NCBI GenBank assembly: GCA_030770535.1
Contig: JASVEC010000008.1
Coordinates: 1,240,001 to 1,304,000 of the forward strand
DNA length: 64,000 bases
DNA from: Batkoa obscura
Lineage: Eukaryota; Entomophthoromycota; Entomophthoromycetes; Entomophthorales; Batkoaceae
Reading direction: 5' to 3'
The notes beneath the pieces were generated by a model that worked only from the letters and a program-made list of their open reading frames with translations, made no database searches and had not been told where the DNA came from. Made by a program: the position numbers and the translations under genes. Every line of letters begins with the position of its first letter. Within the stretch, counting starts at the first letter, position 1. Below, piece after piece: positions 35,505 through 44,454 of this stretch.

Positions 35505-35972
35505 ATGCTTCAATTCTATTTCTTAGTCTTCTACTCTTTATTTTTCATACGTTATATCAGCATAAAATGTAATCATGGTCAAGGTAATATGACTTTATAC
35601 TTTAGTATCAACTTTAAAATCAAATTGAATTTAAGTTTAACCTCAACCATTAATAGTATCAAACGAATGCCAGCAAATTCTATCTGTGTCATTCTAACTT
35701 CTGGGGGTAGCAGCTATTGTCCAATCAATTTAAAAGAAGAAGAAAGTAATGTAAGTATTATGATGTATGGAAAAGTCAATCAAGGAAGAGGTAGATTAAT
35801 AGTGAATCCACTAGATTTTCATTTTAAAGGAGTAATGATAACGGGTACACAAGCTGGTAATTTGATAGATATTATAGCAAAAATTGTGGGTAGTACAATT
35901 GGTGTGACTTCTCATTGTTATAGTGATGCTCTATCAAGCTTTGAAGTTGTAATTATCAATGCTACTTTTTAA
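35505..35972 (+). CDS. Secreted protein, B-type copy 2 (second family cysteine missing)
   Basis: Single-exon gene of 155 residues with a signal peptide (MLQFYFLVFYSLFFIRY) and the family pattern SIKC, SYCP, SHC, FKGVMITGTQAGNLIDI and terminal INATF. Where other members have TC or NC in the middle, this one reads SIKRMPANS, so the second family cysteine is lost. An extra cysteine appears nearby in SICV and may pair instead. The decayed copy at 33.5 kb also lacks that cysteine (SIKWMLAKS), so these two are the closest relatives. Function unknown. Confidence 0.8.
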   Translation: MLQFYFLVFYSLFFIRYISIKCNHGQGNMTLYFSINFKIKLNLSLTSTINSIKRMPANSICVILTSGGSSYCPINLKEEESNVSIMMYGKVNQGRGRLIVNPLDFHFKGVMITGTQAGNLIDIIAKIVGSTIGVTSHCYSDALSSFEVVIINATF

Positions 35973-37109
35973 TGCTCGATATTTTTAAAATATTTTTAAT
36001 ACCATGGTTATTAATTTGGTTTTTTAAAGATAATTTTTTGTATAAATAAATTGTGATAGCTAAATTGACTATTCTATTCAATTATATCTTAATAATAAAA
36101 TAGTTAAATATTTTGATACTACAACATGATTAAAAAACGGAATTGAGTCAATTAATTTAGCTTTCAAACGTATTAAATAAAATACGTTAATACTAGTATT
36201 AAACTCTAAATAAAAGGCTTAATAAGGTTTTCCAACATAAAAAACGGAGTTTTTCTAAAACAGTAAAGCATTTCAATAACATAATTTATAATTTAAATAC
36301 ACCATAAATAGTAATTTGATTATCAAATTCAGTAGCTACTAAATTAGCTTTACATGATACAATTAAATAAATTCAACGTTATGGTAACACTTAAGCTTTG
36401 TAACTATGAGTTATTTTTTTTTCTATTTAAAAGATAATGGAAGCGTGAGGAGTTTGATTTAATATAAATAAATGTCAAAGTACCATATGTTGATAATTAA
36501 AGCTAACTTATTTCCACATAAATAACGTTTACTACTTTGTAAAACATTTACCCTGGTTGTCAGTTATTTTTAAATTCAATATATAATTAAGTAGGAGTTA
36601 AAGAATAACACTAATAAACCATAGATAGATGCTGTTTTCCCCCCTATATTAATTAAAATTTCATTGAACCATACATTCAATTCATTTATATAATTCTATT
36701 CGAGTCATTATAAATCAAATTAAAATTTTATGAATGGGGGTGTTTTTTTTTGGCTTCATCACTTTTTCCATTTTTTAAGTGCTATTTGAGCGGGAAAATT
36801 GTTAGTAAAATTCTTTAAGAAAAATACATCCCCGAATATATATAGATTTTGTTGTTTAAACTGTTGGATTTTATTGATAAAATAGAGAATGATAATAGTA
36901 AACATATATATATTAGTAAACAAATCAAAATGAAAATAAATACTGTAAAACATGTTTGAGTTTGAATTTTATATAAAAAATAATTTATTATGAATTATAA
37001 GATTAATTATTCATTTAAAAAAAGGATATAAAGTTAAGGGAAAGGAAAGGAATATTAGTAATCAAACAAATTATTAAAGATAAATTCGATTCATTAAGTC
37101 AAAAACAAA
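35973..37109 (+). other. Spacer with one family 1 element
   Basis: No gene. Contains family 1 copy 8. The 64-codon minus frame at 36759-36953 overlaps the element and is discarded. Confidence 0.55.
36736..36833 (-). mobile_element. Family 1 inverted-repeat element, copy 8
   Basis: 98-bp copy starting GGGGGTGTTTTTTTTTGGC and ending ATACATCCCC, flanked by perfect GAAT repeats (36732-36735, 36834-36837). The non-ATAT duplication helps fix the element ends and the 4-bp size. Confidence 0.9.
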
Positions 37110-37715
37110 TCAGACAAATGAACGATAATAAGATGACATAAGTTGACAGAAGGAAATCAATATAAATTGAAACTCATGAATTTTTAAATTATTATTGAAC
37201 TGTAATTCAGCCAGCATTGTACTTGTATGTGTCAAAGTACATAAAGCTAAAATAACTTCAGGATCTTTGGGATCCATTAATTTCCATAATTTTATTCCAT
37301 CATATTTACTTTTTTCTATTATAATAATATACCGTGTTACATCGATTCTATCCGATAGAGTTAAATTATAAGACTTATCATCCACTTTAAAAATTTCGGC
37401 CGAAATCGAATTGAAGTTAATAGTAAACTTAAGATGGTAATTTGTATCCGGGATAATCTTAGATTCCATTAGTGAACTATTAGTTTGTTTTTTATCCTTT
37501 ATTTTAATACCATGAGCATATTGATAAACTTTAAACCAAGTTGATTTTTGAGTGGCTTCTTTAATAGACCAAGATGAATTGATTACTTCTGAACTAAAAC
37601 AAAAATTCATAGAAATATTAAATTTCTTAATAGATACTTGATTATAACTGGGTAATTTGATGTCTCGATAATATTTCGAGTACTTAGGTAACAGTTCATT
37701 ATTAATAGTCGACAT
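37110..37715 (-). CDS. Conserved-looking hypothetical protein, possible tubby/LOR-like fold
   Basis: Single-exon frame of 201 residues with coding character: full sequence complexity, no low-complexity runs, and a clear ATG (MSTINNELLPKYSKYYRDI). It has no signal peptide and no membrane helix. The pattern of beta-like segments, with TWFKVYQYAHGIKIKDKK in the middle and a late GIKLWKLMDPKDPEVILALCT, is reminiscent of tubby-C-terminal/LURP-one-related proteins seen in many fungi (a W followed by a residue-poor turn and a final hydrophobic strand). This is resemblance only; I do not recognise the family. It lies on the opposite strand inside the secreted gene cluster. Confidence 0.55.
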   Translation of the reverse strand: MSTINNELLPKYSKYYRDIKLPSYNQVSIKKFNISMNFCFSSEVINSSWSIKEATQKSTWFKVYQYAHGIKIKDKKQTNSSLMESKIIPDTNYHLKFTINFNSISAEIFKVDDKSYNLTLSDRIDVTRYIIIIEKSKYDGIKLWKLMDPKDPEVILALCTLTHTSTMLAELQFNNNLKIHEFQFILISFCQLMSSYYRSFV

Positions 37716-37854
37716 AGTGGATAGTTTAGTTGACTAAAAAATGATACTCTTATACTCTCTTTTATACTATTTATCTAAAATAGCTGCGCTAAAGATAAAT
37801 GCTAAAATTAGAATCTATTTTTGTTAATATTCATTAAGGTGTAAATTACTATAT

Positions 37855-37950
37855 GGGGATGTATTTTTGTTTAAGGATTTTACTGCCAATTTTTCCGCTC
37901 AAATAGTGCTTAAAAGATGGAAAAAGTGATGAAGCCAAGAAAACACTCCC
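37855..37950 (+). mobile_element. Family 1 inverted-repeat element, copy 9
   Basis: 96-bp copy starting GGGGATGTATTTTTG and ending AAACACTCCC, flanked by perfect ATAT repeats (37851-37854, 37951-37954). Confidence 0.9.
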
Positions 37951-37967
37951 ATATTAAAAAAAGATTT

Positions 37968-38060
37968 GGGGATATATTTTGTTTAAGAATTCTACTAACA
38001 ATCTTTCTGCTCAAATAGCGCTTAAATGGAAAAAATAATTAAGCCAAAAAAAACACCCTC
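37968..38060 (+). mobile_element. Family 1 inverted-repeat element, copy 10
   Basis: 93-bp copy starting GGGGATATATTTTG and ending AAACACCCTC. Flanks ATTT and GTTT differ by one base. It lies 17 bp from copy 9 in the same orientation. Confidence 0.85.
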
Positions 38061-39322
38061 GTTTAAAGCGTTAATTATACTATTATTTTCTATTTCTACT
38101 TGATTTAAAAGATGCACCATAATATTTTTATTTATCTAAAATACTTATTAGTTTTACATTTAATATATATCATATTTGATATACACTATACACAAAAAAA
38201 GGGATATTATATTATAGCTTTTAATAGACAAACTATATGTATTATATTTCAATACATCAAATAAACACAATCAATAAATTATATTAACTATATTGATCAA
38301 ATAAAGCACTTTCAAGAATATTACTAAATCAAAAAAAATCCTTTTTATAAAAGTAAGATAATTTATAATTTCTCAAAGGCTTTTATTTGACATAGAAATT
38401 TTAGTGCTTCGATCATTACTAGTTTGCTTACTTTTCACATTCATTGTTCGTCTCTTTGTAGTCCTTTCTTCATCTCATTGTTGTTATAACCCTTTATCTT
38501 TTTTTCATATGAATCAAATGCTATCATTCTAGAGTAGGATAAGGGTTAAATGGAATTATTCGGATATTAATAAATTGTAAAATTTTAATTTATGAGTCAT
38601 AGTTTATTTTAAAATTCAAAATTCAAAATTCAAATTCAAACTCATCTTTTATATTTAATCAATTTGTAGGTTTTTTTAAGTTTAAATCTACCAATTAAAA
38701 GTAAAATAAAATCTATTAAGTTGAATATTATAATGATAAACTTTATTAAATATCGAATCCTTGGTATAAACGAAAAGAAATATGGTTTAGTTGCTAAATT
38801 GTTATGATTCCTAGTTAGATGAGCAATTCAATTTTTTTAAAAATTAAATTGCCATTTTTATACTTTATGTTTAAAATATAAATAAAATTGAAGTTTGAAA
38901 CTTTAACTTAATTAAAATTCGAATTACTAATTAAAATCAATAGGTATTTGTAACTTTATTAATAGTTTAAGCTAAGAATACCTATGATAGGTTATATAAT
39001 TTTTTATTATTATTATCTATTGATTTTTTTTTTATGCTACTATTATTATTAGATAGAAGTTGATATTTTATTTAAAAACTTAATAATAAAATTTGAAATA
39101 AATCATAAAACACTTTGACACTTCATTTGTTCAAAAAGTAATTTTTATACCAAATTTAGTTTAATTACTTGTAAAAATACATGATAATGTCTTTTTTGGT
39201 TTAATTTCTATTTTCATTTTTTGAGTGTTGTTAATTAATAAAAGCAGTATTGTAATTTTTTATATATTTTTGTAACAGTAGTTTTGGTACTTCCAAATAC
39301 TTTATTAACAAAAATTAACTAA

Positions 39323-39565
39323 ATTGAATTAGGAAAAGGAGAGGGCGAGGATATTGTTAATAGGGCACATCCAGCTTTTCTTGCAGATAGGAAGGTCTTG
39401 GTCCATGAGGAGTGTTTTTTCCAGGCTATTTTCGATTCAGAAAAGAAGGAATTAATCACCAGCTGTGATACATTTGCCAAAATGTTATTAGAATCCTTCA
39501 ATAAAGAAAGACATGCCCATACCTTTATAAAACAATTTGTATGTTTTATTTTTATAACAATTTGA
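39323..39565 (+). pseudogene. Coding-like exon fragment, unrecognised
   Basis: An open stretch of about 80 codons with strikingly normal protein character in very AT-rich DNA: pieces include GKGEGEDIVNRAHPAFLADR, VHEECFFQAIFDSEKKE and LESFNKERHAHTF. No start codon opens it; an acceptor-like TTAG precedes GAAAAGG. It may be a relic exon of a lost gene or transposon. Its minus-strand frame of 101 codons is a shadow. Confidence 0.4.
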
Positions 39566-39811
39566 AAAATAGAGATTAAATAAACTATTTTTATATAATA
39601 TAGATAAACTTTGAATCTTATCATATTTATTAAATCATATTCTAGTTTTTTTTACTATTAGCTAAAAGATTATCATAATTTATTTTTAACAAAATAACAA
39701 TAATTCCAGCTCTATCAAAAATTCTTCTAAATTTAATTAATTTTTAATTTTTTCTAAATTGGACCTCAGCCACCTATTGATATCACGCTCAAATTTCAAC
39801 ATTTTTACTTC

Positions 39812-39840
39812 GAAGATCCAAAAAATAAAAGATAAACAAA
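39812..39840 (+). promoter_or_regulatory. B-type upstream box (copy 3)
   Basis: GAAGATCC followed by AATAAAAGATAAACAAA, 108 bp before the ATG at 39920. It is more diverged than the other boxes but keeps GATC and TAAACAAA at the expected distance. Confidence 0.45.
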
Positions 39841-39919
39841 AAAGATAATCCACTAATATAAAGTTACAAACTATAACTACAAAATCTCAAAAAAATTACC
39901 TACTTTTGATAAATCAAAA

Positions 39920-40390
39920 ATGTTAAAATATTACTTATTGCCCCTCTATTTTATTTTCTTTGTATATTCAGTGAATTTAAAGTGTAAACCTAGTAAAGGT
40001 CTAATTAATGTAACCCCTGGCATCAATTTTAAAGCCAAAACAGATCTCTCTTTATCATTGACTATTGAAAGCATCAATTGTACACCCGTCAACTCAGTAG
40101 CTATCCAAATCAATACTAATGGTAATAGTAATTGTCCATTAATCTTAAAAGAAGTGACAAGTAGTATAGCAATTTTAATCTATGGCAGACCAAGTTCAGG
40201 GGAAGGTACGTTTACCATTAGTCCATTTAATTTTAGTTTCAAAGGTGTAATGAGAACAGGTACACAAGCTGGTAATCCAGTAGAAATTAGAGGTAGATTA
40301 AGTAGTAACCCAATTGAGTTGACTTCTCAATGTTTGGGTGATAATGGAGTAACGAAACTTAAAGTAGATATTACACAGGCTAGTTTCTAA
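39920..40390 (+). CDS. Secreted four-cysteine protein, B-type copy 3
   Basis: Single-exon gene of 156 residues. Signal peptide MLKYYLLPLYFIFFVYS, then cysteines in NLKC, SINC, SNCP and SQC. The core SGEGTFTISP, FKGVMRTGTQAGNPVEIRG and the end ITQASF are the cleanest version of the family, so this copy makes a good query. It is on the same strand as its neighbours and is followed by a decayed copy within 250 bp. Secreted, probably disulfide-bonded beta-rich domain. Function unknown. Confidence 0.83.
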   Translation: MLKYYLLPLYFIFFVYSVNLKCKPSKGLINVTPGINFKAKTDLSLSLTIESINCTPVNSVAIQINTNGNSNCPLILKEVTSSIAILIYGRPSSGEGTFTISPFNFSFKGVMRTGTQAGNPVEIRGRLSSNPIELTSQCLGDNGVTKLKVDITQASF

Positions 40391-40542
40391 TATTAAAAAA
40401 ATTACCAATTTGTTTATTTTGTTTATGTTTTTTGGTATTTTCAACTTTAGGTTGGTTTTAAAGTATAAGAATAGTAAATAAAACTCACGTTGTTATGATG
40501 AAAGAAAGGCCTTGTATAATATAACTTCACAGTAATTGGTTT

Positions 40543-40565
40543 TAATAATCCAAGAAATAAACAAA
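40543..40565 (+). promoter_or_regulatory. B-type upstream box (second decayed gene)
   Basis: AATAATCCAAGAAATAAACAAAG, a weakened match ahead of the decayed copy (only ATAAACAAA is well kept). Confidence 0.35.
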
Positions 40566-40614
40566 GAAAAAAAATTATATAAAAAACTTTAAAGGTAGAA
40601 GTAAAATTCTAAAA

Positions 40615-41047
40615 AAATATTCTATTTTAACAATTTAAAATGCAAACCAATCAAAAGAATATGTAATGTAACTTTAGGATGCCATTTTAAAATAAACACA
40701 GTTTACAATTTATCATCAACTATTGAAAATAGTTATAAACTTAACAACCCAATTTCAATATTAGTTATTTCTAAGGGAAACAGTAGTTATCCGATGATTT
40801 TAAAACAATTAATAAAGTAATATAGGAGAAATAATTTATGATAAACAACCAAATGAAAGGGAAAGTATGTTAAGTATTAATGTTAAGTATTAATATATTC
40901 AATTTTGATTTTAAAGGTACAATAAGGACGAATATATAAGCCAGTAATTCAATAGTAATTTAAGATAATGAAGACCATTATGTTTCATTGAATTTAATTA
41001 TTCAATGTTAGAATGAGAATAGATTAAACAAAATTTCAATTAAAAAT
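40615..41047 (+). pseudogene. Second decayed B-type secreted gene
   Basis: Follows copy 3 directly. It retains recognisable pieces (LKCKPIKRICNVTLG, SIENS-like segment, GNSSYPMILK, FDFKGTI) in family order but is broken several times and the signal peptide is not clear. It is more decayed than the copy at 33.5 kb. Confidence 0.6.
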
Positions 41048-41531
41048 TAAAAAAACTTTATTTTAATTATTAAATAGAATTATAAAGACAGAAATAAATA
41101 TTATTGATAATTGGCGTTAATTAATTTCTGTTTCTACTTAATCTAATATTTATTAATTAAATATATGTTTTTTTTTAATAATAATAAAAGGATATATTAA
41201 AGATAAATTGTCGTTATATAATAAAACAGTAATTTAATATTAAATAAATTAAAATTGAAATTGAAATTTATTAATTTTTAGTATTTAAAATGGTTTTATA
41301 ATAGTAGTAGTAAATTAGTAAGAAATTTTCAATTTAAAAAAACATTTCCAAATTTAGTAATTTTTTTCATTCTTTTTGATCTCACTCTTTTTTTTAAAAA
41401 GTTCAAAAAATTCAAAATCTTTCTAAATATTCAACATTTTAAAAAAGATGATCAAAGATTATCAAAGATTAATAATTTTTTAATAAAAAGATAGTATTGA
41501 GTTTTTTATTAAAATCTATAATATTTAAATC
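41048..41531 (+). other. Spacer before B-type copy 4
   Basis: AT-rich, no gene. A GATGATC half is present near 41448 but without the TAAACAA part, so this gene lacks the full upstream box. Confidence 0.45.
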
Positions 41532-42017
41532 ATGTTCAATTTTTATATATTATTCCTCCTTTCCTTCTCCTATATTACTTGTCATACTTATGTCTGTTCA
41601 CCTACTAATGGTAGTATTCAATTAAATTCTAAACTTAATTTTAAAATTAAATATCCATTTATTGCAAACACTACTATTCCCACTCTTAATTGTACCTCAT
41701 CTACTTTACTTACTTCACCTACTTTCACTTCTATTACTATTCTCACTAATAGTTATGGTAAATGTCCACTAACATTAAATCAAGTGGAAAGTAAAATAAT
41801 AATTCAACTTAATAATTTATTAAATTATGGGAATGGTATATTAAATATTAAAGATTATGATTTTAATTTTAATGGTAAAATAAAAGAAGGTGAGCAGAAT
41901 GGTAATATCATTAATATTCAAAGTAAAATTATTAATGATAAAAATGAATTATTTAATAATTGTTTACATGGTGGATTATTTAAATTTAAACTAAAAATTA
42001 ATAATATTTTGTTTTAA
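41532..42017 (+). CDS. Secreted four-cysteine protein, B-type copy 4 (divergent)
   Basis: Single-exon gene of 161 residues, the most divergent intact member. Signal peptide MFNFYILFLLSFSYITC, then cysteines in YVC, TLNC, GKCP and NNC. A Thr/Ser-rich stretch (TSSTLLTSPTFTSITILT) lengthens the loop after the second cysteine. The core YGNGILNI and FNGKIKEGEQNGNIINI replaces FKG with FNG and TQAG with EQNG. It ends NNILF. The gene body is unusually Asn/Ile/Lys-rich, matching AT drift. It ends 80 bp before the ALG9 3' end (convergent). Confidence 0.78.
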   Translation: MFNFYILFLLSFSYITCHTYVCSPTNGSIQLNSKLNFKIKYPFIANTTIPTLNCTSSTLLTSPTFTSITILTNSYGKCPLTLNQVESKIIIQLNNLLNYGNGILNIKDYDFNFNGKIKEGEQNGNIINIQSKIINDKNELFNNCLHGGLFKFKLKINNILF

Positions 42018-42056
42018 TTTACATTAATATATTATAATAATAAATTGAACTTTTTT

Positions 42057-42086
42057 ATTTATGATTTATGATTTATGATTTATGAT
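42057..42086 (+). repeat. ATTTATG heptanucleotide repeat
   Basis: Four units in the short convergent spacer between B-type copy 4 and ALG9. Confidence 0.85.
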
Positions 42087-42096
42087 TTTATCATTA

Positions 42097-44382
42097 TTAA
42101 TTTAACTTAATTAAACATTGTTGATTAAATTTAGTTTTCCTTTTAAATAATATTTCAGGAAAATAAAATGCTCTTCGCCAAGAAGGAAGAGAGGATTTAT
42201 CTAATATATATTCACAATGAAGTATTTGATTTTGATTATAATTTATAGTATAATTATTACTATCTGAAATGAAATAATCAACTTCATTATTATTTTGAAT
42301 ATTATCAAAAGATAAATTAACAATTATAAAATTACATTTAGTAATTGGAATCTAAAAATATCAATTATATTAATATTTATATATAAAAATAAATTCAATA
42401 AATAAATAAACTTACAAATCGATCTTTAATTAATTGATTTTTATTATTATTATTTAAAATTATTGATGTTGATTGATGCCAATATTTTGAATTTTTTAAA
42501 TAAGGTTGTGGTAATAAACCATTAAAATTTTGATGAATAAATTTCAATTGAACATTTGATTGAAGAAAGTATGTGGATGGATATTTATACCATTCATCTC
42601 CTAAACATAGAATATTATTATTATTACTATTATTATTAAATTGATTAATGTTTTTATATAATTTAATATCTCCATAATAATATTTAAATTGACCATAACT
42701 TCGACTAAAACTTAATATCATATAAATTAAAAACACAACATAAATACTCCATTTATACAATTTAATTAATCCTTGTTGAACAATCTAAAAAATAGAAATT
42801 ATTATTATTCTATAATAATAATAATAATAAATTACCTTATTATTTTTAATAAAATCAGTATCAATAATCTGAATTATTATGGATTTATAATAAATTAAGG
42901 TTATTGCTGCATTAACTAAAATAATTGGATAAATTGGATATAAAAATCGTTCTTCTTTATGAGGTTGAAAAGAGAAGATTAATAACCACCAATAAAATGG
43001 TATTAACTTAAAGATTATTTTCAAGTTAATATTCTTTTGTAATATCATTGATAATAACTAAATAAAGTAAAATAAATTATTAATTAATATATTATTATTA
43101 TTATTAAAAATTTACCCCAATAAATAAACTCATTATAGCCAATACAAAACCAATATTAAAATTTAATATACCATTAATTAAATAATAATACCATTTTTCA
43201 ACCCCAAAAATATCTGGTCCAGCTTCTTTATTAGCTGCTAATACATTATAAAACACAATGTTAAATGGTACAATTATTAATTTTTGATAAAAATAACTAT
43301 CAATTAATAATAAGGGAATCTATAATAAAATAAATAAATTATATTGTTATATTTATAAAAATAAACTAATAATTAATAAACTTACCCCAACTGCCAAAGT
43401 AATCCTCACACTATATTTAACAACTTTAAAAACACTATTCACAATATCATAATTATTATGAATCAATAACCATTCTAAAACATAAGGAATACCAATAGCA
43501 GCTGAAAATGGCCAACCCCACAAAGCACCAATAGCTAATAATATTAAATTTATTACTAATTTATTATTAGATTGATATTGATTGAAACTAAGACTAAAAT
43601 ATAAAGTAGTAGTTAACATAGCAAAAGTAGAGGGTAAAAAGGCTATTCAATGAATGGGGAGAGGGAAGGGAGAGTAAAGGGAGGGAAATGATTAATATTG
43701 TTTTTTAAAAGAAAATAAATAAATAATAAAATTACCTATTGCTCCATGTTGCATACCTGAATTAAATATTAAAAATAAATACACATAATTGGATAATTCA
43801 ATAGAATGATATAGTTTTATATTATGGATTAAAAAGATTTCACAACAAGATGATAATATAGCAAAAATGGCCTTTAAAAAGTAAAATAATAAAATCTAAT
43901 TTGAATTAATAAAAATCTCAATTAAAAAAAACTTTTGTATAAAAATCAATTTAACTAAATTAATTAATTAAATCAATAATATTTACCTTATCCTTTGTAA
44001 ACAATTGAATCATTCTCAATGGTATATAATGTAATAATAAATATGCATATGATCTTAATCCATATTCTGGTGAATATTCCCATGTTTGAAGACCTGAATT
44101 GAATTGTAAGAAATGTAATGGTTCCCAATAATTATAAACTTCATCACAATCTTGTATTGTGGAATAAAATATAGAGATAACTCTAACAAATAATAATATT
44201 AAGAACAAAGGTAGTAATGATATTGGAGTTGAAAATAGAGTATTAAGATTGAAAGAATGATTGAGTTTTGAAGAATTTTGTGTTGTAGTTGATAGGACAT
44301 TAAGTTTTTTTTTACGAATGGACATTGAATATTTTGAAAAAAAGGGGACAAAAAAACACAATAATCCCAACTTCAAAATCAA
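42097..44382 (-). CDS. ALG9: Alpha-1,2-mannosyltransferase ALG9 (GT22)
   Basis: ER membrane glycosyltransferase that adds luminal alpha-1,2-mannoses from dolichol-phosphate-mannose to the lipid-linked oligosaccharide for N-glycosylation. Seven exons join in frame: 44382-43987, 43871-43736, 43642-43386, 43319-43116, 43057-42836, 42784-42416 and 42351-42097, giving 612 residues, near the length of animal and fungal ALG9. Seen: the GT22 luminal acidic motif DCDEVYNYWEP at 78-88, then WEYSPEYGLRSYAYLLL, many hydrophobic helices, and the family motif QPHKEERFLYP at 362-372. A second in-frame ATG at 44325 (MSIRKKK) may be the true start. It shares a very short divergent promoter with CENP-L. The HKEERF motif and the DCDE loop separate it from PIG-B and ALG12 with good confidence. 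Confidence 0.9.
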
Positions 44383-44454
44383 TCAAAAATTTGCAAAAAA
44401 GTTCTAATTTTTTTAATTTTTTTAATTTTTTTAGTAACTTTTAAAACTCAATTT

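Larger units (their letters stand above)
37716..39919 (+). other. Gene-poor spacer with two adjacent family 1 elements
   Basis: 2.2 kb. Family 1 copies 9 and 10 sit side by side near 37.9 kb, a worn family 1 half may lie near 39182-39250, and a coding-like exon fragment is at 39323-39565. The B-type upstream box of the next gene is at 39812-39840. Confidence 0.5.

Noticed and set aside
36759-36953. 64-codon minus-strand frame
   Set aside because: It overlaps family 1 copy 8 and has no coding character.
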